Source of the DNA: Branchiostoma floridae | Taxonomy: Eukaryota; Chordata; Leptocardii; Amphioxiformes; Branchiostomatidae | Reading direction: 5' to 3' | DNA: 64,000 nucleotides | NCBI RefSeq assembly: GCF_000003815.2 | Contig: NC_049982.1 | Coordinates: 22,155,936 to 22,219,935 of the forward strand | Shown: piece by piece, positions 11,801 to 21,083 of the stretch | Numbering within the stretch: the stretch's first letter is position 1 | How the letters are laid out: each line of letters begins with the position of its first letter | Position numbers and translations under genes: made by a program | The notes under the pieces: generated by a model | The model's input: the letters and a program-made list of their open reading frames with translations, nothing else | The model's database searches: none | Told to the model about the DNA's origin: nothing

Positions 11801-14800
11801 CCCCCAGATCTCTTCAGCAGACTTTCCAAATTGACTCATGCTACAAACACTGATTTCCAAAATGTTCCCTAATTATAAGGTTTAATCTATATTTCATTAC
11901 ATGGAAAAGAAATGTCAGAATATTTGATATCCGCGTATTTAGTACGAGCAAGTACGGTGAAATCAAAATTGTATGAGGATGACACTTGGTAAAGTGAAGC
12001 AAAGTAGGATAGGATTAGATCTGATGTTCATGACTGAAGAAATGTAATACTAAGTTTTAGTGGTGAGTGTTGTTATTCAACATAAAGAACTGATATAGAC
12101 ATTTACACTGTTTGATGGCTGAAATACCAAAGTGAGTCTAATATATAGTGATAATGATGAGAGATGGACGCCTCACCCTCTAAACTGCATACTATCAATG
12201 TTTTGTTTGGTGCTTACTCAAGGAGTTTTCAACCAGGCCACCTGACAGATTTCCATGATGCCTATTATGTATTAAGAAGTTTGAACTATGTAAAAGTGTG
12301 TATTACTTGATTGTCCCTCTCCTGTCAGACCTATGACTAACAGGCAAGAATGTCACCCCACCTCCTCTGGAGAAAGTGTTGCCTAGAATGAGTCAGTGCC
12401 AACTGGCTTGTACAAGCTGGTGTCATTTAAAGACTTAAGTTGGCAGCAAGCCTGAATACCAGAAACCATGCCTCATCTGATAATTGTAAAAGCACATTCT
12501 CATCTTACAATACATGTATATGTACATGTACATGTACATACATGATTGTAGTCTTTTGTTTCATAGAAGGGTTGTTGCTAGGGGTGGGTAACGGTATAGA
12601 ACATTCAGATACTGTTCAGGTTCAGAGGATCAGGTCCAGGCCTGGACCTGGACCTAATTATCTGTGAAAACTTTTGAATGGGTGATACTCAAAGCAATGG
12701 TCCATTTCGCTACAAATTTCTGTTTTGTGGAGTGTCAGACATCCACTGGCATTTTAAAATCCTATCTTCATTTTAACAACACCAACTATCATAATCATGG
12801 TACCTATGTGTCACAAGCTGTTTAAAACCAAGTTCAACTTTAGAAACTTGGTGAAAATGACAAACAACTCTCCTCTACTTCACTCTTGTTATTTTCTTAG
12901 ACCCATAAGCCAACAAAACTGTTCATTTTCTAATCTGTCCAAAATCCAGCCCACTGATTTTTTTCAGGTCCGCTTTTCTGGACCGGTCCAGCATGGAAAA
13001 CCGGTTTTGTACCGGTGCCCACCCCTACCTAGTTGTTGCTATGTAACAGAAGATGCTGTATGCTGGACCATATATTGTCGTGCATTAAGGTTTATTGTTG
13101 GGATGAAATTTGCAATCAAAAATCATGCCTCATTAATTATGCTAATGATGTCCAAATCTATATTATCAGTATGGTGATTGTCACCGTACATATGTGACAC
13201 ATCATATATCACTAAGGAATAATATCACTTTCAATTAATTAGCAAATGCATGCCTATTTGAATAATTAACTAGATGTCTAATACCTCATTTGCATGATTG
13301 ACATTAAGAAGTCCTGCCCACCCTTGTTACTTACAAATGTATGTCAAAATGTATCATGAAAATCCAAAATCTAGATCCTCCTTCAGAGCTTCTAGGCTGG
13401 GTGGGGGTGTGGCGCCCACTACCACTTGATTAACAACAGGAAATAGCAAGAAATCGAAGACATGAAATGGGATGACCGTTGACATCTGCTGGTAGCTTGT
13501 GCGTGTACAATCACTGTTTTCTATGTCAACACAGTTTGAATGTAATCCTTGCATGACACACTGATACACATTGCAGTGCCACATATGGATCACATGACAT
13601 TGCCTGTCCATAAGGAGGGACTATTCCTGTTGCAGGGGATAAGATTTCATAACCTCCACATTCCCTGCCTAGCCCCTGTAATACCATCTCCTACCTCACC
13701 CACTTTACATCTGTCCAACTCAGTGTCACTGACCCTGGTCCAGCTGGCACTACATGTACATTGTAGGTCTGGTTCAGGTGCAGCAGCAGTGGAGGGAAAA
13801 TCTCCTAACTCAATGTGAAAGCAGAGAATTCTGGTTCAAAATATAAAAGAAATAACTTTATTGCTCGACAGTTGTAACAGGCACAATGCATGGCAATCTG
13901 TATACATTTGTACATGGGAGTTGAACTATGTACTATTATTTGTAGCATCTAACTACTAAATCTAAATTAATCTAACAGCATAGCCAATCTAGTTAATGTT
14001 ATACAAGCTGATACTTAGAACATTATGTAAATATAGCAAATTGTCTGTTTATATAATAGTATATGAATTGGCTTACATACTTAGGTAGTTTTTATAAGAT
14101 TGGTGGTTCTAAAGAGATGCCTTCCCTCCTACCCACATAAAGAAATCAGGCCAAAGAGAAAGGTACCCCTATGAGTGATGTCCTTGGGGTTTCTAAAGTT
14201 TAAAAGTTCAGGCGGGAGAATAGGTAACCCTGGTCTCTCTCATCCTGTGTTTACTTTTCCCACAGGTTCTGTGCCCTCTGCAGGAGATATGTGGCCGCTG
14301 AGAATAGACACTGTCAAAAGTGCAACTGCTGTACATCCAAGGTAAGCCTGCGTTGCTAGGGCACAGGGTTCCCCTGACTGTACATGGCTCGTCAGTATGG
14401 CATTAGTGAGTCTGTCCCCTCAGTAGTGATTCATGTTGGTAAACAAAACGGTTACTATGGACTGCTGACTTTTCTTCTTGTCATGATAATTTATGCTGAG
14501 GTCAGCACTTAACTATGAAATTCAACGTACATGTACATTCAGCTAAGCTGCACACATGTAAGGATGAAGAGAAACATCCATGTTGACATGATATTGTATC
14601 AAATTTTACAGTCAAAAGTCAAGTTATGAGTATTTGCCGTATTAAGTAGGACTGGTACATATAACGTGTTGTCCTTCTGTTCCCCAGGATGGTCGAACAT
14701 ACGTGCACTGTGACCTGTGCAAGAAGTGTGTGAAACCAGGTACTGTCTGCCTGTCAAAGCTTCTTCAGTACTGATAAGTCCAAGTTCATTTAGAAATGTC

Positions 14801-15846
14801 ACCCATTGTTGAAATGCACATCATCATCTTTATTCGGGCGTGCTGGATGCATGGATGGACAGGACTCCTTCCCTCCATCCTTCCCTATCCTCCATAGCCT
14901 TGGGCAGATCTTCAGCCGAGCAGCCAGTATCTTCACAAAGTTGATGTAGATATGTTTTGTGTCTACCTATGCTTGCATGATCATGTGTAGGAGTCCACAG
15001 CAGAACGTTATTATTGTACTGAATTACACAAAAGCATAGATTGGCAAATTGGATGCACTGCTTTTATAATAGATGACTGAAGGGAGGGTATGTACTTGGA
15101 TTGTACAGATATAGAAAGGAAATAAAAAATACATGTATCAGAGATTCTGATGTACCCTAAGCTTACTCATGAAATCTTGATCTCCTCCCCTCAGCGTGGT
15201 CCCACTGTGAGCCATGTGGGCGCTGTGAGCCCAGAGACCACGTCTGCAGCCAGAGGACACACCTGGCAGGCTGCTACATCTGTGGGGACCACGGGCACAA
15301 GAGGAGGGAATGTCCACAGAGATTCTCCCAGGAGAGGTACACCAGGACAGAGAGGTAGGCTAGCAACACTTGAACTGTTACCAGATTTACAAAGCCTGTG
15401 CCAAAGGGGTTACACAATTCAGTCACCTGGGTACATATCCTTTTTTCTCTGCCTCTGCTAGCACTAGCAAACCTGGGTTTCCTTTCCATTACGGGTTGGC
15501 TGTCAGTGGAAGCATGTTGACCTGTGACCTTAATACGATATGTTGGCATGTTTAACATCATGCATTCTGGGTAAAATACAGAATCTGGGACCACATAAAG
15601 AGAGATCTGAAATAATTTTTTGTGAGTGTCTTTTGATTGTATGCATCATGGTTAAGTATACACAATGAGTAATATAAGACATGTTTATCCTCTTTAAGGA
15701 TGTCGGGCAAGAGGAAAAGGAAAATGGAAGGTAACAATGATGCAGCTGTTCCAGATCAAAAAAGGACTTTACAACAGGAACGTAGTTCAAAAAAACAAAA
15801 AGTCAAGAGAAAATGGAAGCAGAGCAAAAGAAGACAAAAACTTTGA
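1347..15846 (+). CDS. ZCCHC4: ZCCHC4, 28S rRNA N6-adenosine methyltransferase (12 exons, complete)
   Basis: Exons by splice-site and frame matching: 1347-1443, 2087-2288, 2695-2878, 3158-3249, 3764-3845, 4341-4557, 5415-5518, 5743-5867, 14266-14341, 14688-14739, 15195-15354, 15699-15846. All introns are GT-AG and all phases agree. The sum is 1539 nt, giving 512 aa against about 513 in human. Order of parts: GRF-type zinc finger (C30, H32, C54, C63), a C2H2-like finger (C83, C86, H98, H101), a Rossmann-type methyltransferase with the DPPF motif at residues 265-268, a cysteine-rich region, a CCHC zinc knuckle (C437, C440, H445, C450) and a very basic tail. Known family role: m6A on one adenosine of 28S rRNA in the nucleolus, promoting translation. 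Zinc ligands and the DPPF motif are intact, so the enzyme is expected to be active. The start is the only Met in frame with the GRF finger in exon 1. Odd features are exon-edge tandem arrays at exons 6 and 7 and a nested antisense gene in intron 8. Confidence 0.93.
4246..4340 (+). repeat. Degenerate upstream copies of the ZCCHC4 exon 6 acceptor and first codons
   Basis: Just before exon 6 (starts 4341) the intron holds two decayed look-alikes of its 5' edge. One begins after TTCTTCAG near 4247 and contains AGGAACACTTCTACCACC at 4268, matching AGGAACACTTCTGCCACT at 4357 inside the exon, an 89-bp offset. A shorter one follows CTGCCCAG near 4302 and reads GCAAACTTCTACA, compared with GCCCAGTTCTATG at the real start. 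Each is preceded by an AG that could act as a decoy acceptor. The copies are too diverged to code for the exon and are best read as an old tandem duplication of the intron-exon junction. Confidence 0.6.
4623..5414 (+). repeat. 44-bp minisatellite built from the exon 7 splice acceptor, 18 units before the exon
   Basis: The heptamer ACACCTG recurs at exactly 44-bp steps from 4623 to 5371, and the 19th position, 5415, is the true start of ZCCHC4 exon 7. Each unit carries the pyrimidine-rich TGTGTTTTACA and then the first 19 bases of the exon in near-identical form. The dinucleotide before ACACCTG is AG in units starting at 4623, 4711, 4755, 4931, 5019, 5327 and 5371, and in the real exon. It is AT in the other eleven. 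The array fills almost all of intron 6. An open frame on the reverse strand of the array is only a product of the repeat. Confidence 0.97.
5868..7428. other. ZCCHC4 intron 8, first part: no gene seen
   Basis: About 1.5 kb of AT-rich intron between ZCCHC4 exon 8 and the 3' end of the nested antisense gene. No conserved reading frame, RNA gene or clear repeat was recognised. The 3' UTR of the nested gene must lie here; a minus-strand AATAAA near 6555 is a possible poly(A) signal, not supported further. Confidence 0.5.
7429..9123 (-). CDS. LRR-Ig single-pass transmembrane protein, intronless, nested in ZCCHC4 intron 8
   Basis: One uninterrupted 564-codon frame, with an in-frame TAG shortly upstream of the first Met. 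Layout: signal peptide (hydrophobic stretch to about residue 29), LRRNT cap (C35, C39, C41, C50), about eight LRRs (residues 66-275), LRRCT cap (C298, C300, C325, C346), one Ig-like domain (about 350-440), a Pro/Lys/Thr-rich stalk (445-500), an Asp/Tyr-rich segment (511-530), a transmembrane helix (about 531-552) and a 12-residue tail. The layout matches LRR-Ig cell-surface proteins (LINGO/AMIGO-like and the large amphioxus LRRIG set), but I do not recognise a specific orthologue. Likely a cell-adhesion or receptor-type protein. The Ig domain keeps its F-strand Cys (C422) but has Ile where the B-strand Cys is expected (370). A second Met at residue 9 (9099) gives a more standard signal peptide and may be the real start. 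Confidence 0.9.
   Translation of the reverse strand: MGRLVLYDMGKLVLCVSVVMLAMITTVSGQARSPCPAGCRCDVPNQIVDCSGNQEMALVPSAQIPIGTRELYLNRTKITNLIRNQFANLVAMSVLDLSYNNLYFIDAGAFFGLGNLAELSLQFNNLTAIPPMFLPRLAKLKLYNNHLVNITAGAFRDLSGLTHLYLSSIPTLRMLDDRAFQGLNNLVLLSIRKNNLKKIPNLQDIPNVATLDLSVNNFTTIKNTTFRTLNKLKELKLGSCNIRSIEAGTFADNYALEKLDLTNNKLDTLPENLFFPFEPSHALDEGLNIALWENPWLCDCNLQWLKDSVDRIGAFDPVTYIPLVCDAPRHFNGKFLEEIPRNALECGVFITSAVDQSQVVRFGGSLTIDIQAEGKPQPIVRWATPTNTIITAGQTVKGISVSRTGKLTVAKVDASHGGTWRCRADNVKGQYDIVPFKVVVTDIPTRPPPPVVVVPPKKPATKAPPKRPAPTKRPAAKPRPTPPKTTGGKGTGKGEGTGGIVIDPGSINIKWHDEYDYDDYYNHEYNLEELLGGVFGMFIFMLIVLFIVICIMKVSFRASASVAV
9076..9260. repeat. Short tandem repeats across the start of the LRR-Ig gene
   Basis: On the plus strand GCACAAGT(T/C)TGCCCAT and close variants recur every 24 bp (about 9080-9150, three copies). 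Because 24 bp is eight codons, this duplicates the coding start: the protein begins MGRLVLYD and then MGKLVLC. Upstream, a looser unit of about 38 bp with CACAGTTT and CTACTGGTGCT repeats to about 9250. The extra N-terminal octapeptide is therefore a repeat product. Confidence 0.7.
10680..10840. repeat. Six dispersed copies of a CGTAAnnCGTAG-like motif
   Basis: The 13-mer theme ACGTAATTCGTAG appears in variant form near 10681, 10709, 10741, 10771, 10795 and 10827, separated by 24-32 bp of non-repeated sequence. Two copies are partial (GCGTAAATGGCT and GCGTAAATCGTTG). The regular spacing and CpG content differ from the flanking intron. It overlaps the end of a 137-codon minus-strand open frame with no recognisable domain. 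It may be part of a transposon end or a binding-site cluster. Confidence 0.55.
12580..13031. mobile_element. hAT-like non-autonomous DNA transposon (MITE), about 450 bp
   Basis: The left end reads TAGGGGTGGGTAACGGTA (12579-12596) and the right end reads TACCGGTGCCCACCCCTA (13010-13027), imperfect inverted termini of the AGGGGTGGG type common in hAT elements. The nonamer GTTGTTGCT occurs on both sides (12571-12579 and 13032-13040), consistent with a target duplication of about 8 bp, with a few extra bases at the right junction. The interior has palindromic CCAGGCCTGG and ACCGG motifs and no transposase. A similar terminus lies near 20908-20922, possibly a second fragment. Confidence 0.6.
14266..15846 (+). 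CDS. ZCCHC4: ZCCHC4 exons 9-12: cysteine-rich region, CCHC knuckle and basic tail
   Basis: Exon 9 encodes [19 protein letters not shown], exon 10 [10 protein letters not shown], exon 11 the [10 protein letters not shown] cluster plus the zinc knuckle [14 protein letters not shown], and exon 12 a 48-residue Lys/Arg-rich tail ending in QKL and a TGA at 15844-15846. The knuckle has the exact CX2CX4HX4C spacing. Phases join without error. The basic tail is typical of nucleolar RNA-binding proteins, and its start at 15699 (after TTTAAG) is fixed by frame and by Lys-rich similarity to family members. Confidence 0.9.
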
Positions 15847-17718
15847 CAAACGTTATGGAAATAACTCTATGAAGGTCAGATTTATTTTGTCTTCATTGAT
15901 GTCACAAGCAAGGAGTCAAGCCTTGGCATCAGGTTTTATAATTTATTGATTTATGTGGCATAATAGTGATAAATACAATAAAAATCTCCATTGCAAGTTA
16001 ATGCTAGATTTTCAACGTTAAGACCTACAACCATTTGTACAACATCTCTGCATGAGGACTTTGTTTCTGTATGGCAGACTAACTAGTCTGGCATTGTAGC
16101 AGCCTAACGTCATGCTAATTTGTCTTTACAATGCAGCACTTTACATGTAAATGTTACCATTAAGATCTGGGAAAGCTTTCCTACATAGTTACGTGTATGT
16201 TACGTGTACTGTTGCCATGCGCATATCGAGGAAAGGTACCGTCTTGTTGTGTCGCACAGCTAAGCAGGACTAAACAATCATGTAAAGCTTGGATTCTACG
16301 CAATGATACACTTTTCTGTGTTCCCTCATACACACACAAAGATTGGTTAACAAATGTACAAGAAATTCAATGGCATCCAACCTTAGTAAAGACATCCTAT
16401 TATACACATGGAATATCAGATGAAGTTTGTGTTCCGTGTATATATATATATAATATGTATAACTTATATATCTAAAATTTTCCTACAGTAGACACTGTTA
16501 CATACATAAGTGTTTTCACATTGTTGGCAGCAACATTCTACAGGGATGACAAACACTAAACCACTGGTACAAAAATAATGACCACAGAATAAATAACAGT
16601 AATATAAAATATGTTTGCCCTGTGGTATGTTATACACAGATTAATCAATAATACTGACAACCTCCGATGCTGGGATTTGGACGACTCAATCACTAATTTT
16701 GTTACATTTTAGAGGGATCACTCATAATCATCACCATTATTTTTCAAACACTGAAAACCCATATATTACAATGAGACATATTTTTCAGCCCTTGTCAGAC
16801 TTATTGCACACAGACATTACAATGGAAGCACTATGTTGTCACAATATGCTCCAACAGCTTAATTCCATGAAACATCGATTCAGTTCAGTTCCAACAATTT
16901 CATAGATGTCAAGAAAAAATTTCAGTTTAAGGTGTCATAGATACAGGGGCTTATGTAGTTCATGAATCTATCTTTAGTCCATGTCCAATCTGTGTTGAAT
17001 AAGTCTGACAGAGCTATTCCAACAACCCCTCTCCAGAACTAGGGCTGTTCCAACATCCCCCTCGGGAATTAGAAGCAACAAAGCAGAATTGCCTTAAATA
17101 CAGCCCGCTGCAACTATGGACATCCAAACCAGAATGTCCGGTCTAACACAGTCATCACAAGGAATAAAAACATGATTTTCTCCATGCATTCCATGATTAG
17201 CAGAACTTGTCTGTTATCCACACATCCAAGTTGGTTTCACCAAACTTGCCAAAATGTAAAATTATAGCAGATACTAAATACACCAACTGATGTGCCAACT
17301 AGTACTATATACAGGTCCAAGTCTTGGCTAATTTGTCCACCCTTCTGCTTTCCAGTCATCACTGAAATCCTGTAAACCTCCCCAGTACAGACTTGGCAAA
17401 TTTTACGGCTACTACCAGGAATGCTCTAAACTCACGAGTGAAAGAAAGCTAAGTAGAATCCAGCCCTCTTCTTGAGAATTTCCCACAATATTTACGAAGC
17501 AAATCATTATGAAATGAGGTAATGGCTTGGTTTCCTTGCCCAAACAGAAATCTCTTGCATATACACAAGGTCCTCTGGCCTGTGGGAATCAACGTTCACA
17601 CGGGGTGGACCTCTCCTGGTCATTTTACAATTCCTCTTTTTTACACTTACATATGCCATCTATTCTGTCCAGTCCTTCAGCTTTTCTCTTATACTTTTTA
17701 AGACGACATTTCTGGACT
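15847..17718. other. Tail-to-tail spacer between ZCCHC4 and slit; both 3' UTRs
   Basis: The two genes converge here, 1.87 kb apart. A plus-strand AATAAA at 15977-15982 lies 131 bp after the ZCCHC4 stop and is its best poly(A) signal. On the minus strand AATAAA occurs at 15942-15947 and 15881-15886, so a long slit 3' UTR could overlap the end of ZCCHC4. A short TA microsatellite is at about 16439-16452. No further gene is seen. Confidence 0.5.
15977..15982 (+). terminator. Candidate ZCCHC4 poly(A) signal
   Basis: Canonical AATAAA, the first one downstream of the ZCCHC4 stop codon. Cleavage would be expected 10-30 bases later. Confidence 0.5.
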
Positions 17719-20700
17719 TTAGCATTCCTGGCATCCACACTCTAGAACTCTCGTCCACCCCTGCTTGAAACTCGTTCCATCTGGGCAGTAGACTCTGGTC
17801 CGCCGGGATTTGAACCTTGTTGGTTTACAGCAGAGACCGTTGGAGCAGAGGCCGCTACAGCGGACGTTCCCCACTCTTTTTCGGCTGCGGCAGACGGACA
17901 GGCCTTGAACGACCTCGATGTACTCCCGGAACCGCTCGCTGGCACAGCGAAGGTCAGCTGAGGAAGGGGACAAAGTCATATTGAGTACAGATCTGAGAAA
18001 AGTTCATGATGGAGCCAGGTTGTTCTGGTGTATGGTGGTTTGTTTCTTTCTTGCTTCGTCAGCCAGTTCTGCCCAAGAACATTGGATGGATTGGAAGAAA
18101 GATTTTCTTTTCCTTTCTTTCCACCTTAAATTTACTAGAATTCTAGGTTCACTTTTTGTGTAGAATATTAACAGTATGTACATAAAGATATCTTATGATT
18201 TGTCCTTATAGCCTGTATTTGAATAGGCGGGCTATGTGGCTTTTCTCAGAAACATTTACATGCAGGCAGATCATCTTAAAAACAGCACTTTCACTTCATC
18301 AGCATGCTTAACATGTTTTTGTTTTTAATCCATACTTTATCTGTAACAGATTTGGACATTTCAATCCCCTAAGCCGAATAATATTGATAAATTGAAGAAC
18401 ATCGTTGTATAAAGGTCCTTAATCATTCATCAGCAACTTAAGTCAGAAGTGGCATGCTAAAGGTTGACACACTAAAGTGGTTTGTTAGCCGTATTCTGCG
18501 AGATGAGTTACTCCAGTGTGATCTACCTGTGATAGATAGATTGGGTTAATCTAGTACTCCTACTGGAGGTTAGTAGAAAAGTCTGTTTTGGCCTGTATGG
18601 ATGATGGTCAGGCTGATTAGCATGGGAGATGGGATGGGGAGTCAGCCATGTATGAGAACCATGTCCTTTCAATTCTACACAGATAGGAACCAAGTTCACT
18701 GTAAAGCTATGGTTTGAGCTGCATTCTACATTACTGCCTGTAGTGCCTGGAAGATATAGATGGCCTACAGTTACTGTCACAACTCACAAGCGGGTCACAC
18801 AAACAGGGACTCTCCTGTCACATTCAGGACAGATATCGTACATGCTGGCTAGCTTGTTGGATTTCTCACACTGCAGGTGGGAGAATGTGTGTGTCAGTTG
18901 TGTATATTCCATTGCTATAAAGTTTGAGTTTGACTGTTCACAGATGCAGTCCAGTGCCATTGACTTCTGTGATGTGATTGGTTGAGTGTGTGGGAATCTT
19001 GTGTTGTTCCTATTTACTTGTATAACGTACACATGTTGTACTGTGGAGTAAAAGCATTCACCAATATGGGTTCCGTCATTGTTCAAACCACTGCCTTTTA
19101 CTGTCTGGGCTATCTACCATCACATCTTGTACTGTCCTTTGCTCAGATTATCTGGTACTGTCCATAGCTCAGATTTTCTTATACTGTCCTTGGCTCAGAT
19201 TATATAGTACGGTCCTTATTACCTCAGATTATCTTGTACTATCCGTAGTTCAGATTATCTTGTACTGTCCTTAGCTCAGATTATCTTGTACTGTCCGTAG
19301 TTCAAATTATCTGGTACTGTCCTTAGCTCAGATTATCTTGTACTGCCCTAAGTTCAGATTATCTTGTACTGTCCTAAGCTCAGATTATCTGGTACTGTCC
19401 TAAGCTTAGATTATCTGGTACTGTCCTAAGCTCAGATTATCTGGCACTGTCTTAAGCTCAGATTATCTGGTACTGTCCTTAGCTCAAATTAACTTGTACT
19501 GTCCTTATTAAGGGCATGGTCCTCACACATGAGCTGACATGTCAGTATGGCCGATGGTTTTCTTTCCTCTTACCATTTGCAGGCTCGTCAAGACCAACTC
19601 CCTCCTTTGCAACAACTACAGACGGTGGAGGGGAGGGGGGAGATTCAAAGAGCACCTATTAGTGAAGTGCACCCAACACAACAAGACATTTGCTTATCAA
19701 CATGCACAGTTTAAGCACCTTAGCCTTCCCAATACTGAAACATGCATTCCTTTGTGCTGAACACTAGGACTCTTAACTATTACATGTAAGTAAAACCGTG
19801 CCATCACACATAAACTATCAATAGGCCAGCAGGACTTCAGGCTTTTCTTTTTGTCATGCTTAGCATGTTATTTTTCTGAAATTCTTACAAATGTAGTTCA
19901 TGATCAGCCTTCACCTCAATGATTTTGGTTACTGATGTTAACTATTTTCACTTGTCAATTTGTGTGTATACATAGTCAAGTATATGTTTAGATACCCTCA
20001 TCCTTTCAGTGTCATCCATCGTGAAAATCTTAAATCTTCGATTTGTACAATTTTTTAATCCAATCAAAATGTGTCCAACCTTTTGTTGAATGTTTCAGAT
20101 GATAAAAACACGTAGTATGTTCTGTTTACCATGATTTGAAAAGGTTTTGCAGTTTCTGTAGTTCTGCATATCTGTGGTAAAAAAATAAAAGACTCACTTT
20201 GATCACAGAGAGGTCCTGAGTAACCAGGCTTGCACTGACAGGTGTACTCAAAGTTGTCCACTGCCTGGCAGGCTCCATGGACACATCTGTGGGACTCACA
20301 GGGGTCAGCCTTGTGCTCACAGGTCAGGCCTGGCAGGGAGGAAATACAACATGGTTTATACCTACTCTTCAAGTACATTCAAAACTGTACCTATGACCAC
20401 CTGTATATATATTAAGACCACCTGGCAATTGATATGCAACCTGTACTAGTGACCTACATTGTAATCTACATACATGTAACCACCTGGCCATTCATATACA
20501 GTCAACCTGTACCTCCTGGCAAATGTGACCTTTTTGATGGTCAGTTTCATTGTTTTTCCCATTGACACAAGCATCAACATCTACAGTGGCCACCTGTCCA
20601 AATAGACCTCAATTTATGCAGTGGTCTTCTTAGGCAGTTTTGACTGTGCATCTTGTCAGTGGAGGTGCACTCACTGCAGAATATCAAACCAACCCATGCA

Positions 20701-21083
20701 ACTGTTCTATATGTGGTACACTACAACTGTAAGGTCTTGTATCCATGCCTTCTTCAACTGCTACCTGGCACATTTCAAAGAACCACTCTGTCCAGTTCCA
20801 GTCATGATTATGTTTCAGCCTTTGTTAAGTTGGAGGGCAACAAAGGATTGTGTAAGGTTCTCAGAGGAAGGCTATATGTAAGTACTACCTTAACATTGCT
20901 GTAGACTAGGGGTGGGTGCCTGTACGAGTGGTTAATGCTGTAGTGTTACAGCCTGTGCTTGCATACCTGTGTACCCCCGCTCACAGTCACACATGTAGCT
21001 GCTCTCATCCACCACCTTGCAGGTGCCATGCAAGCACCTGTGACCCTCACAGGGGTCGGGTTCCTTGTCTTCACACAGCGCTC
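17719..21083 (-). CDS. slit: slit C-terminal exons: EGF8, EGF9 and cystine knot (CTCK)
   Basis: Exons 20967-21083, 20198-20329 and 17719-17957 (minus). The first encodes the last Cys of EGF7 and most of EGF8 ([27 protein letters not shown]). The second encodes the EGF8 end and EGF9 ([30 protein letters not shown]). The third encodes a CTCK with [27 protein letters not shown] and LECGCQEC, followed at once by TAA (17719-17721). A one-base overhang after DQ joins the two leading bases of the CTCK exon as Thr. The CTCK is expected to aid dimerisation or heparan binding. The acceptor of the EGF8 exon (ATCGCTAG) is poor in pyrimidines but is the only one fitting the frame. Confidence 0.93.

Larger units (their letters stand above)
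9261..14265. other. ZCCHC4 intron 8, second part: repeats only
   Basis: About 5 kb with no gene recognised. It contains the CGTA-motif cluster (10680-10840), a TACATG simple repeat near 12520-12545 and the hAT-like element (12580-13031). Small open frames here show no domain or homology I recognise. Confidence 0.5.
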
